A stretch of DNA of 64,000 nt. Source: Lacticaseibacillus zhaodongensis. GTDB lineage: Bacteria > Bacillota > Bacilli > Lactobacillales > Lactobacillaceae. Of this stretch, positions 8,975 through 16,933 are shown one piece after another. The stretch is taken from NCBI RefSeq assembly GCF_009687905.1, contig NZ_BLBG01000001.1:186001-250000 (forward strand). Reading direction: 5' to 3'. The notes beneath the pieces are model-generated. The model was given only the letters and a program-made list of their open reading frames with translations, ran no database searches and was not told the origin of the DNA. The position numbers were made by a program, and so were the translations under genes. Every line of letters starts with the position of its first letter. Position 1 is the first letter of the stretch.

Positions 8975-9003
8975 TTGACAAAAGTCGGTGCAGATGTTAT
9001 CGT
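8975..9003 (+). promoter_or_regulatory. ssrA promoter
   Basis: Consensus TTGACA (8975-8980), 17-base spacer, then TATCGT (8998-9003) preceded by an extended -10 TG (995-996 of that stretch). It is placed 16 bases before the mature tmRNA 5' end, which RNase P would generate from the primary transcript. Confidence 0.65.
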
Positions 9004-9019
9004 TATTGTGCATATTAAC

Positions 9020-9387
9020 GGGGATGTAATGGTCTCGACACCGACATTCACGCATGTGGTGCACTTCGGAGGCTCGGCTCCGTTAACAACGGAACAGTTT
9101 ATTAACTGCAAACAACAATGAAACATCTTACGCACTCGCTGCCTAATAAGTAAGCAATGCGTGATCTAACCGGCTTTGTCCAAGGGTCGGATCTAGGTCT
9201 CAAATTAATTGGACTACGGTCAGCGTCGCCACCTGAAGTTCTGACAAGAGATTAGCAGGTTAGCGGGCTGGGGGTTGCCATGATGATCGGCGTGCCCAGT
9301 TCGCGAAATTTTAAGTAGATCACCTATGAGTGTAGACCTGTGTGTTGGTGGGGTCGGTGGACAGGGGTTCGATTCCCCTCATCTCCA
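9020..9387 (+). ncRNA. ssrA: tmRNA (transfer-messenger RNA)
   Basis: Rescues stalled ribosomes and tags the nascent chain for proteolysis. The alanine-acceptor stem is formed by GGGGATG at the 5' end and CATCTCC-A at the 3' end; the T-arm with GGTTCGATTCC precedes it. CCA is not encoded. The tag frame starts at GCA 9108 and reads ANNNETSYALAA before two stop codons (9144-9149). The length of about 368 is typical. SmpB is not in the window. Confidence 0.96.
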
Positions 9388-9418
9388 TTTTCCCGTTAAG
9401 TGGGATTCTGCGGAACCC

Positions 9419-9453
9419 AAGGAATGCTGTTAAATCAGCATTCCTATTTTTTT
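9419..9453 (+). terminator. Intrinsic terminator of ssrA
   Basis: Perfect 11-bp stem AAGGAATGCTG / CAGCATTCCTA-type with a 6-base loop followed by seven T residues, about 30 bases behind the tmRNA. Confidence 0.88.
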
Positions 9454-9507
9454 GTTCCGGTAACTTTCGCATAATTTTGAACGCTTGAGTACCTTTTGAG
9501 GACCGTT

Positions 9508-10077
9508 TTAGTTCAGTTCCTGCTGCTTACTATCTACCGTCAGTGGTGGTGGCGTCTGCAGGCTACTTTGCGGGTTGTCCCGTAGCAAAGTGGCATCGCT
9601 CGTGAACAGGATGAGGGACACGCCAAGCTGGCGAACGCAGTGCCGGAAGACTTCCAGCATTTGCCTGCCTTCCGGTGAGCTCAGCTTGGCAAGCACGTCG
9701 GTCATGAGGACGTAGCGTTTGCCACTGAGGACGCTGCGGAAGAATTCCACGTAAATCCGCTGCAGCTCGCCCAAATCGGCAGCTTTTTCCTCAAGAAAGT
9801 GGACATCATTCCGCATCTCGCGCGGCAACAGGTCCAAATCATGGACGCGGCCCTGAATGAACAGGTTGGAGCGCACACTGAGGTAAGGGACCAGGGCACT
9901 CTTATCGAGCACAATGCCCACCTCACGGATGAGGCCACTGCGCATTAGCTCCCGCACGTAGGCTTGTAACTGCTGATTAAGGTCCCGGCCGGCGGGGCGC
10001 TTGATAAAATAAACCCCGGCCTGATCAAATAGGGAATTGATGGCAACATTTGGGCGATATTTTGATTTAAAGAACAT
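9508..10077 (-). CDS. Degenerate ABC-ATPase-like protein without P-loop
   Basis: About 189 aa. The middle resembles an ABC ATPase helical domain (LSVRSNLFIQG), and later YVLMTDVLAKLSSPEGRQ aligns with the Walker B/D-loop stretch of such proteins, followed by a strand ending LILFTSD like the H-loop strand. No Walker A P-loop, no complete LSGGQ and no H-loop His are visible, so ATP hydrolysis is unlikely. It sits 25 bases behind a four-helix membrane protein in the same direction. It could be a pseudo-ATPase partner, or a decayed transporter subunit held in frame. Family placement is inference. Confidence 0.6.
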   Translation of the reverse strand: MFFKSKYRPNVAINSLFDQAGVYFIKRPAGRDLNQQLQAYVRELMRSGLIREVGIVLDKSALVPYLSVRSNLFIQGRVHDLDLLPREMRNDVHFLEEKAADLGELQRIYVEFFRSVLSGKRYVLMTDVLAKLSSPEGRQMLEVFRHCVRQLGVSLILFTSDATLLRDNPQSSLQTPPPLTVDSKQQELN

Positions 10078-10102
10078 AGGCTACCTCCCGCTGGTAAAGC
10101 AG

Positions 10103-10852
10103 TTATAGTTGCGCCCGCATCCGGAACGCTTGGACATAAGTAACGACAAAATTGACGAGAACCACGATGACGGCTCCAAAGGCAAAACTGATGCTGTAAC
10201 CCGCCGGACCGTCCAGCATGTGGTCGACCAAACCGCGACCATAAAGCAAGCCGTGAATATTAAAGTCGGTCACGCGGTTCTGGAACAGGACCGCCAGGCT
10301 AGTTTTGATAATCGCCAGGCCGCCTGAATCACCCCGGCTGAACGCGGCGATAAACGCCGTGCGGTTCTGTTCATTGATCAAGTTCACTAGAAAACCGGAA
10401 CTGAGCAAGGAGACGAGGGCGGTGATCGTAAACCCGGTCACAAAGACGGTCAGGGACTCAAGGGCCCCCTGCAGCGCGATGTCGGCACTGGACTTACCCG
10501 CGACCAAGTACGCTTGCGTTTCTGCGCGGCGTGACCGCAGCAGCATGACGGCTAGTGCAATCGTGACGACCGCAAACGCGGTAACGGTGATCCAGAAGCC
10601 CGTCAGATAAAATTGCTGCTGGTGGTGGTGCGCGGTCATGATCACTGAACTGGCACTGTTAACTTGTTCCAGAATATCCCGGGGGAACTCTTCGAGCCGC
10701 TTCGTAAAGTTATTGCTGGTTAAATTTTCGAGCATCAGGTTGGTCTGAAAGAACAGCCCGCTGATGGTGAACAAAATTGCCATGACTAAGGCGATGATGT
10801 GCACCCGTTTGTGATATTTGATGCCCATGAACATTCGCTCAAAAAAACGCAT
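10103..10852 (-). CDS. Putative FtsX/permease-like four-helix membrane protein
   Basis: About 249 aa: one N-terminal helix (about 20-40), an extracellular segment of about 45 residues, then three helices (about 83-105, 128-155, 212-238). This is the layout of an FtsX-like or MacB-like ABC permease. First gene of a two-gene leftward unit with the P-loop-less ATPase-like protein. The start at 10852 is followed by a basic stretch, consistent with inside orientation. Substrate unknown. Confidence 0.65.
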   Translation of the reverse strand: MRFFERMFMGIKYHKRVHIIALVMAILFTISGLFFQTNLMLENLTSNNFTKRLEEFPRDILEQVNSASSVIMTAHHHQQQFYLTGFWITVTAFAVVTIALAVMLLRSRRAETQAYLVAGKSSADIALQGALESLTVFVTGFTITALVSLLSSGFLVNLINEQNRTAFIAAFSRGDSGGLAIIKTSLAVLFQNRVTDFNIHGLLYGRGLVDHMLDGPAGYSISFAFGAVIVVLVNFVVTYVQAFRMRAQL

Positions 10853-10954
10853 TATGTCACCTCATTGGAGTCCAGTATAGTGGCCAATCGTGAACAAATT
10901 ATGAATAGATTGCAGATATATTGTTCCGAGTGACTATTTTTGGCCCGAAACAAG

Positions 10955-10994
10955 AAAACGCGCTCCCGCAATTAGTGCCAAGCGGGGACGCGTT
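10955..10994 (-). terminator. Intrinsic terminator of the LtaS gene
   Basis: Stem formed by AACGCG-CTCCCGC (10957-10969) and GCGGGGACGCGTT (10982-10994), with a short T tract on the minus strand, 14 bases beyond the stop codon. Confidence 0.75.
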
Positions 10995-11007
10995 ACCTTT
11001 GGATCAA

Positions 11008-13281
11008 TTATTTACTGCTGGAAGATTTACTGCTCGAAGTGCTGCTTGAAGTAACATCAGCTTCTGAATTCTTCGCGTCGGTGTTACCAGCTTCATCAGT
11101 CCCCCGCAATTGTTTGCCAACCGCTTCCGGGAATTCACTCAGGATGGAACTGTCACCCTTGATTTCGGGAGCGTCGGTGCTGTAGAGCGGCACCGTGCTC
11201 TTATCTTTGCGCTGTGAATACAGGCTGGTACTGCCAGGATGTGCTTCTGTTTGCAGGAGGCGCTGCAGGGAATTACTGTAGTCGATTTCCTTCGTGTTGA
11301 CCGGTGTGAAGCCTTGCGGTGTGTAAAAACGCAAGAGGTTGCGGTTCGCGATGGAATCGGACAGGCGCAGCTCGGTGTTGACCTGTTTCTGGTCGGCCTT
11401 GAGCATCATTCTGGTTTCTAGATCTGGACTGATTCGTTCGCCGTTGGCATTCAGGTAGGCTTCCCCACCAATCACCGTGTATTCAGGCGTTATGAAATCG
11501 TGATTCCGCTGGGCAACCACGGAGCTGTGGGCGTCACTGAGCAGGTCCGTCCCGAATTGGACGTAATTGTTGGTGCTGATTCCGAGCAGGTGCAGGAGGG
11601 TGGGCAGGACGTCGATTTCACCGCCGTACGTGTTGTTAACGCCGCCCTTGAGCCCTGGTGAATAGAAAATGAGCGGTACGCGTTGCATTTGGGCGTCGTC
11701 AAAATCATTCCATTTCTTCGGATTCTTGCCCACTAGCTGCGCCATGTTCTTGTAACGGTCGTCAGCGATTCCGTAATGATCACCATAAAGCATCACAAGC
11801 GAATTCTTCGCCAGGCCACTCTTTTTCAGGTATGCGAAGAATTCTTTCAGCGCCGAGTCAAGGTAGTTGGCCGTCTTGAAGTAATCGTTGACGGTCACAT
11901 CGTTGGTACCAGCGTCCGGAAAACTGCTGTCCTCGTCATCGATGGTGAAGGGAAAGTGGTTGCTAGTCGTGATGATTTTGGCATAGAAGGGTTGCTGCAG
12001 GTGCTCCAAATAGCGGGCACTTTCTCCCAACATCAGCTTATCCTTGATACCGTACTCCGTGTTCATCTCGGTGCTGTGTTGGAAGTAGTCGTTGTCAAAG
12101 AAGTATTGATAACCCAGGCTCTTGTACGCGCCATCCCGGTTCCAGAAGCTACCCACTCCGCCGTGCAGGGCGGCGGTACTGTAGCCGGCCCGCTGGTTCA
12201 GAATTGCCGGGGCACCCTGGAAGGTGTTGTCAGAGCCGACGTTGGCGAACAGGGAACCACTAGTGATCCCAAAAGTGCTGGTTTCCAGCATGTTCTCAGC
12301 GTCACTGGTTTTGCCCAGGCCGACCTGGTTAAAGAAGTTGTCAAAGCTCAGAGCGTTTTTATTCTTAACGAGTGAATTGAGGAAGGGCGTAACCTCCTGG
12401 CCGTCGATTTTCTGACCAATCAGGAATTGCTGGAAGGATTCGAGGTGAATGATGATCACGTTCTTACCCTTAGCCGCGCCATAATACTCCATGTTGGGGG
12501 CGGCGTACTTCTTCTGGGTGTACTGCAGCACTTTGGCCATGTCCGCACTGCTGGCTTGTGCCCGCACCTGGCTGGTCTGGGCGGTTTTAAAGCCGTCGTA
12601 CACGGTGAAGGGGGCCAGACCCAAATACTTGACGATAAATGCCCGGTCAAAGGTTCTGGTCAGCAGTTGCGGGCGGTTCAGTTCGCTGACGGCCATCGTC
12701 AGGGTGAGCAGGGCTACACCCAGCACAGTTGTCGCCAGTGGCAAGTGGGGTGGCTGCGTAGTTGTGTTAGCACTTGGTTTTGCAAAATGCGGTCCGGGCC
12801 ACCTCACCTGTTTGTGGTTCAGGAAGGCGATGATATTCTTAATGCCAGCAATGACGTAAATTGTTAGCACCACGATGTAATCAAGCAGGAAGACGAGGTC
12901 TCGCGGCTGAAACATGGACGCACTATTTTTGCCCAGGCCCTGTGCGACTTTGCCAACGCTGAGAATCGTGTTCACCGTTAAGAAGTCGGTGAACTCGCGG
13001 TAGTAGAGGACATTGGCGAGTAGCAGGACCGTTAGTGCGGTGTAAATGATCAAGCCGGTGATGTAAGCTCGCTTCGAATTGTGCACGTACATCGCGATGG
13101 ACAACAGCAAAATGCTTGTGCCGAGCGGATTAATCAGTAGAATAAAGTACTGCAGAATGTTCTCGGCACCTAAGCTGAAGTCAAACAGGTAGGCGTAAAT
13201 GGTTTTAACCCAAATCAGTAGGAGCAAAATGGTGAGAAAGCCGATCCGTTTCTGCGCGAAAGCTTGCAATTTCTTGGCCAA
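11008..13281 (-). CDS. ltaS: LtaS-family lipoteichoic acid synthase / phosphoglycerol transferase
   Basis: Polymerises glycerol phosphate from phosphatidylglycerol onto a glycolipid anchor outside the membrane. About 757 aa from the TTG at 13281, chosen because AAGGGAGG lies 8 bases upstream; an in-frame ATG exists at 13314. Five N-terminal membrane helices are followed by an extracellular sulfatase-type domain: NVIIIHLESFQ (metal site), GKTSDAENML with the catalytic Thr, and LYGDHYG near the C-terminal metal site. The tail is Ser/Lys-rich low complexity. Several LtaS paralogues can exist in one genome, so the exact polymer role is not fixed. Confidence 0.9.
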   Translation of the reverse strand: MAKKLQAFAQKRIGFLTILLLLIWVKTIYAYLFDFSLGAENILQYFILLINPLGTSILLLSIAMYVHNSKRAYITGLIIYTALTVLLLANVLYYREFTDFLTVNTILSVGKVAQGLGKNSASMFQPRDLVFLLDYIVVLTIYVIAGIKNIIAFLNHKQVRWPGPHFAKPSANTTTQPPHLPLATTVLGVALLTLTMAVSELNRPQLLTRTFDRAFIVKYLGLAPFTVYDGFKTAQTSQVRAQASSADMAKVLQYTQKKYAAPNMEYYGAAKGKNVIIIHLESFQQFLIGQKIDGQEVTPFLNSLVKNKNALSFDNFFNQVGLGKTSDAENMLETSTFGITSGSLFANVGSDNTFQGAPAILNQRAGYSTAALHGGVGSFWNRDGAYKSLGYQYFFDNDYFQHSTEMNTEYGIKDKLMLGESARYLEHLQQPFYAKIITTSNHFPFTIDDEDSSFPDAGTNDVTVNDYFKTANYLDSALKEFFAYLKKSGLAKNSLVMLYGDHYGIADDRYKNMAQLVGKNPKKWNDFDDAQMQRVPLIFYSPGLKGGVNNTYGGEIDVLPTLLHLLGISTNNYVQFGTDLLSDAHSSVVAQRNHDFITPEYTVIGGEAYLNANGERISPDLETRMMLKADQKQVNTELRLSDSIANRNLLRFYTPQGFTPVNTKEIDYSNSLQRLLQTEAHPGSTSLYSQRKDKSTVPLYSTDAPEIKGDSSILSEFPEAVGKQLRGTDEAGNTDAKNSEADVTSSSTSSSKSSSSK

Positions 13282-13397
13282 AAAGCTGGCCTCCCTTCTC
13301 AGTGTCCTTATCATTTTACCTTTGCGAGCAGTACCAAGCAATTACTTCAGCCCGTTCGTAATTATTTGCTAAGGTATACCGGATAACTGAGGATATT

Positions 13398-13406
13398 TGC
13401 TACAAT
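13398..13406 (+). promoter_or_regulatory. Extended -10 promoter of the VanZ-like gene
   Basis: TG-C-TACAAT lies 20 bases before the start codon's ribosome site region; no good -35 box is visible, as allowed for extended -10 promoters. Confidence 0.5.
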
Positions 13407-13425
13407 AGGTGCGGAGGAGAATAGA

Positions 13426-14067
13426 ATGATTTTCTTGGGACCAGTTTATCGCAATTTATACGCCCATTATGCGGCACACATTAATCATTTTCCCTTGATC
13501 AGACTGGTAATGCTCAGTTTGGACAAAACCATTCTCTATTTATTACTGTTTCTCTGCGCGCGCGGCCTATATTTACTGTTACGCCGGCGGAGAGTGAACT
13601 TCTGGCGGGAGTTATTACTGTTTATCTTCGTGGCGTACGTCCTGTTGGTTTGGTTTCTCACCGTGTTCCGCGGGACTTATTATTACCCGTGGCAGCTCGT
13701 ATGGCATCTGCACCGGTCACTGACTGTGATCAACTGGCAGCCCCTAGTGGAAACGCTGAAATTGACCCAAGGCGCGACGATGTTCGACTTCTATTACCAA
13801 TCCTTCGGTAATATTGCTTGGTTCGTTCCGTTCGGTTTGCTGGCCCCCGGACTAATGCGACGCAAGCGCCGAATGCTGCGGACCATCGTGTTTGGCAGTT
13901 TGATGTCACTTGCCATCGAGACCATGCAGTTCTTCCTGATTACCGGGATTACTGATATCGACGACTGGATTTTCAACACGATTGGGGTTGTCTTGGGCTA
14001 CCTTGTTTTCGCAATCTTGGCGGCTTTCTGGCGGCTGATCCGGCGGGGGAGTAAGCAGACAAAATAA
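13426..14067 (+). CDS. VanZ-family membrane protein
   Basis: About 213 aa with five hydrophobic segments. Typical VanZ-like features are FGNIAWFVPFGLLAP, then SLAIETMQFF and the ending DIDDWIFNTIGVVLGYL. The family is linked to low-level teicoplanin resistance in one Enterococcus case, but most members have no known role. ATG 13426 follows GGAGGAG. Divergent from ltaS, and possibly envelope-related for that reason. Confidence 0.85.
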   Translation: MIFLGPVYRNLYAHYAAHINHFPLIRLVMLSLDKTILYLLLFLCARGLYLLLRRRRVNFWRELLLFIFVAYVLLVWFLTVFRGTYYYPWQLVWHLHRSLTVINWQPLVETLKLTQGATMFDFYYQSFGNIAWFVPFGLLAPGLMRRKRRMLRTIVFGSLMSLAIETMQFFLITGITDIDDWIFNTIGVVLGYLVFAILAAFWRLIRRGSKQTK

Positions 14068-14094
14068 TCATAATTTTTTGGATCGCACTGGAGA

Positions 14095-14207
14095 GTGGGC
14101 CACAATGCGGTCAGCTTCTGAGCATTAGCAAAAACTAGGTGTATTCCCTGAACTTTGGGAATACACCTAGTTTTAGGCTAAGCGGAAGGAGCTGCATTGT
14201 GGACCAC
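14095..14207. repeat. Long imperfect inverted repeat around a perfect hairpin
   Basis: This 367-bp gap (14068-14434) has no gene. Arms 14095-14117 and 14186-14207 are near-complementary (shared core CCACAATGC / GCATTGTGG) and enclose a perfect 18-bp hairpin at 14130-14174. The nested structure resembles a small palindromic element or a strong terminator inside a mobile remnant. Confidence 0.5.
14130..14174. terminator. Perfect 18-bp hairpin, likely bidirectional terminator
   Basis: AAAACTAGGTGTATTCCC pairs completely with its downstream complement across an 8-base loop; flanking A and T tracts allow termination on both strands. It lies after the VanZ-like gene. Confidence 0.7.
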
Positions 14208-14214
14208 GTTTACA

Positions 14215-14256
14215 GGCCGACTCCTCACCATGATTACGAACGGTCAGGAGTCGGCC
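14215..14256. other. Second hairpin in the gap before lacD
   Basis: GGCCGACTCCT and AGGAGTCGGCC form a perfect 11-bp stem with a 20-base loop. A run of seven T residues occurs only further on (14292-14298). Function unknown. Confidence 0.4.
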
Positions 14257-14380
14257 GGCAGCGATGGCCAACGTCGACTCGAAGCTCTTCATTGTGACGG
14301 CTTTTTTTGATTAAAGGCAAACGTGCACCACGTAATGGAGCACTGTTACCTAGCAGATGCGAATTACATTGCAGGACCAT

Positions 14381-14417
14381 AAAAAAAGAGCCTTGGGAAA
14401 AATCTCCCAAGGCTCTT
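14381..14417 (-). terminator. Intrinsic terminator of lacD
   Basis: A 13-bp perfect stem with core AGAGCCTTGGGA, followed on the minus strand by seven T residues, 18 bases behind the lacD stop codon. Confidence 0.9.
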
Positions 14418-14434
14418 TAATATTATTGACTAAA

Positions 14435-15484
14435 TTAGTCGGTAACGACTGGGTCAACAACGTTGATGTTGTCGAGACCACCGTACCATTCGTACCAAGG
14501 CTTAGCGTACTTGTCAAGGATGGCGTTGAGTTCTTCAACGTTACCCTTACCAGTTGTTTCCAGCCACTTGGTAAGTGCTTCTTCACCGCCGTCAGCGAAG
14601 ACCTGGATACCATCGCGCCATGTAGCACGGCCACAGAGGATACCGTTGAACTTGTTTCCAGCCTCGCCGGCAAATGTGAGTTCTTCACGGAATGTCTGTG
14701 CGGAAACACCAGCTGACAGGTAGATGAATGGACGATCAACAATGTCGTTCATTTCCTTGAAGTACTTAGCAGCTTCTTCTTCAGTGTAGGCAGCCTTAAC
14801 ACCGTCTGCAGTGTGACCTTCAACGAAGGCCCAGTTGACAGGAACTTCAGCCTTGATGACGTCAACGCCATACTTGGACTTGGTGAATTCCTTCATTGCG
14901 TCAAGGACCAGGGATGGCTTTGCCTTAGCGTATTCGTAGCTCTTTGCATCAGGAATTTCGTCATCGTAGGTAACAATTTCGAGGAATAGAGGCAAATCAG
15001 CTCCGCGAGCTTCGTTAGCAAGGCGCTCAACGAAGGCGTGCTTGATGTTGTTGATTTCTGGCTTGTCGTGCGGGTTGTAGTAAACCAGTACCTTAGCGGC
15101 ATCGGCACCCTTAGCAGCAAGACGAGTCATGCTTTCTTCGTGTAGCAGTTCTGGGAAGCGGCCAACGGTTGTAACATCGTAACCGGTCTTCTCGTAGGAA
15201 AGGATCAAACCTGAGTTAGGATCCTTAGCAGTCATTGCTTTGAAGCCAAGTTCTTCATCGGTCAAAATGGATGAAGCGTACTTAGTCAGTTCCTTGGAAA
15301 CGAGTTCCTTGAACTTGTAAATCTGATCAAGGCTGTATTCAGCACCGGCTTTGTCGTCGGCAGCCTTCATCATCTTCTTCATCGAGCCGCGCTGGTCGAT
15401 GGCAAGAGCGGCAATGACACCGTTCTTGTTGGACAACTGCTGCAACTTGTCAAACTTACCACGTGTAATGGTTTTCTTTGCCAT
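14435..15484 (-). CDS. lacD: Tagatose 1,6-diphosphate aldolase (LacD-type class I aldolase)
   Basis: Cleaves tagatose 1,6-bisphosphate to dihydroxyacetone phosphate and glyceraldehyde 3-phosphate in the tagatose pathway; LacD enzymes also accept fructose bisphosphate. About 349 aa, somewhat longer than the 326-aa staphylococcal enzyme. The Schiff-base Lys is probably the one in VIKAEVPVNW; AIDQRGSM near the N-terminus and CGRATWRDG near the end are family segments. ATG 15484 follows GGAGGGA. It stands alone, not in a lac operon, with its own promoter and cre-like boxes, suggesting carbon catabolite control. It may serve a general glycolytic role. Confidence 0.88.
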   Translation of the reverse strand: MAKKTITRGKFDKLQQLSNKNGVIAALAIDQRGSMKKMMKAADDKAGAEYSLDQIYKFKELVSKELTKYASSILTDEELGFKAMTAKDPNSGLILSYEKTGYDVTTVGRFPELLHEESMTRLAAKGADAAKVLVYYNPHDKPEINNIKHAFVERLANEARGADLPLFLEIVTYDDEIPDAKSYEYAKAKPSLVLDAMKEFTKSKYGVDVIKAEVPVNWAFVEGHTADGVKAAYTEEEAAKYFKEMNDIVDRPFIYLSAGVSAQTFREELTFAGEAGNKFNGILCGRATWRDGIQVFADGGEEALTKWLETTGKGNVEELNAILDKYAKPWYEWYGGLDNINVVDPVVTD

Positions 15485-15529
15485 GAGATATATCCCTCCA
15501 GAGACATTAGACATTGTTTTAACAAACTC

Positions 15530-15558
15530 ATTGTACAAAAAGTATTGGTGACAATCAA
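15530..15558 (-). promoter_or_regulatory. lacD promoter
   Basis: On the minus strand TTGATT (15553-15558) and TACAAT (15530-15535) are separated by exactly 17 bases, leaving a 45-base leader before the ATG. Confidence 0.65.
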
Positions 15559-15570
15559 GTCTAAAGCGAG

Positions 15571-15606
15571 TTCATACGCTTTCAGAAAATTTAGGAAACG
15601 CTCTTT
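15571..15606. promoter_or_regulatory. cre-like boxes upstream of lacD
   Basis: AGGAAACGCTCTTT (15593-15606) matches the CcpA cre consensus at most positions, and TGAAAGCG lies just promoter-proximal on the minus strand (15577-15584). Placed upstream of the -35 box, where CcpA can activate. Matching is by eye, so modest support. Confidence 0.35.
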
Positions 15607-15670
15607 CTTGAAAACTCACTAGTGAGGGCAAACAATGAGGCTGCATGAGAAAGGCGTTAATGACACTGCC

Positions 15671-15690
15671 AAAAACGCTTGCACGTTTTC
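15671..15690. promoter_or_regulatory. Third cre-like box in the lacD/uptake intergenic region
   Basis: AAAAACGCTTGCACG contains the ACGCTTGCA core but misses parts of the cre consensus. It lies between the divergent lacD and sugar-uptake genes; either could be the target. The remaining part of this 316-bp gap shows no gene. Confidence 0.25.
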
Positions 15691-15800
15691 AAAGTTTCAG
15701 CTAGAATAACTTGTCTGATTCGTAAATGCATAAAAGTGAATTTTAGTCTTTTAGCAAAATCATTACGTATTTCATAAGATAAAGGAGACGAGTAACAATA

Positions 15801-16661
15801 ATGGGTATTTTAATTGCACTGATTCCCGCGATTGCGTGGGGGTCAATTGGCCTGGTCAGCGGTAAACTGGGTGGAAATGCGTACCAACAAACTTTGGGGA
15901 TGACCTTAGGTGCCTTGCTCTTCGGCATCGGGACCTTCATCTTCGTCCAGCCAGCAATCGACGGCAAAACCTGGCTTTTTGGGATCGTCTCCGGGTTGTT
16001 CTGGGCCCTCGGACAGTCAAACCAGTTCCGCTCAATGAAGGCAATCGGTGTCTCCATGACCACCCCGATTTCCACTGGTTTGCAGCTCACAGCGAACACC
16101 CTTGCTGGAGCGTTGTTGTTCCACGAATGGCATACCGGTAAGGATGTCACCCTCGGTATTTTGGCAATGGTCGTTCTGATTGCTGGTGCTGCCATGACCT
16201 CCAAGCGGGAAAAGAACCCCAACCAGGCGGCGGAAAGCAAGAGCGCGATGGCCACTGGGATTCAGGCACTGATTATTTCAACAATTGGTTACGCTGGCTA
16301 CACGATCGTGTACACCGCCGGTAACCTGAACGCAACTGCCGTTGTCCTGCCCCAGAGTATCGGGATGGTGATCGGCGCGCTCATCTTCGCAGCCAAGCAC
16401 CAGCCAGTTGCCAAAGCGACAGCTAAGAACATCATTACCGGTCTGTTCTGGGGCGTGGGGAACATCTTCATGCTGATTGCAACTAAGGATGTTGGTTTGG
16501 CAATCGCGTTTTCCTTCTCCCAGATGGGAATTGTTATTTCCACATACGGGAGCATTTTCTACCTTGGCGAGCACAAGACCAAGCGGGAGATGATGTACGT
16601 CACGATTGGGAGCATACTGGTGATTGCCGGTGGGGTCATCCTCGGGATCATGAAGGCTTAA
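15801..16661 (+). CDS. GRP-family sugar uptake protein (GlcU/RbsU type)
   Basis: About 286 aa with ten predicted membrane helices and the repeated halves typical of the glucose/ribose porter family (drug/metabolite transporter superfamily). N-terminal LIALIPAIAWGSIGL and FWALGQSNQF are family segments. It imports a sugar by proton or ion symport, most likely glucose or ribose; the substrate is not fixed by sequence alone. Ribosome site AAAGGAGA precedes ATG 15801. Divergent from lacD. Confidence 0.85.
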   Translation: MGILIALIPAIAWGSIGLVSGKLGGNAYQQTLGMTLGALLFGIGTFIFVQPAIDGKTWLFGIVSGLFWALGQSNQFRSMKAIGVSMTTPISTGLQLTANTLAGALLFHEWHTGKDVTLGILAMVVLIAGAAMTSKREKNPNQAAESKSAMATGIQALIISTIGYAGYTIVYTAGNLNATAVVLPQSIGMVIGALIFAAKHQPVAKATAKNIITGLFWGVGNIFMLIATKDVGLAIAFSFSQMGIVISTYGSIFYLGEHKTKREMMYVTIGSILVIAGGVILGIMKA

Positions 16662-16684
16662 CCGCAGCAATCAAATAATTAACC

Positions 16685-16732
16685 GACAGGCAGTTGCGTA
16701 GTGGTGGTGACCACGACGCGGCTGTCTGTTTT
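16685..16732 (+). terminator. Terminator after the sugar uptake gene
   Basis: Imperfect stem of about 16 bp, beginning GACAG and closing CTGTC, followed by TGTTTTGTTT. Located 24 bases after the stop. Confidence 0.65.
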
Positions 16733-16933
16733 GTTTGCCAGGACGGGGCGAATTGTGAGCGCAAAAGCTTAGTGTTGATCCCCATATATATAGAAAGAAT
16801 CGGTGCCACTAAACTGCTTGCCTGCGACAAAATAGCAAAATTGCTTGTTCAGATTGCGCGTGTTTCTTGCTTTTTGACTCATATGCGTCTAGAGTAAATC
16901 ATGGTTTTAGTGAAAATTAGGAGGAACCGACAA

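Noticed and set aside
11776-12867. Long plus-strand frames opposite ltaS
   Set aside because: They mirror the codon pattern of the well-supported ltaS gene and lack ribosome sites.
16694-16897. Open frame between the sugar permease gene and pgi
   Set aside because: It spans the permease terminator, has no ribosome site and a composition unlike protein; treated as non-coding.
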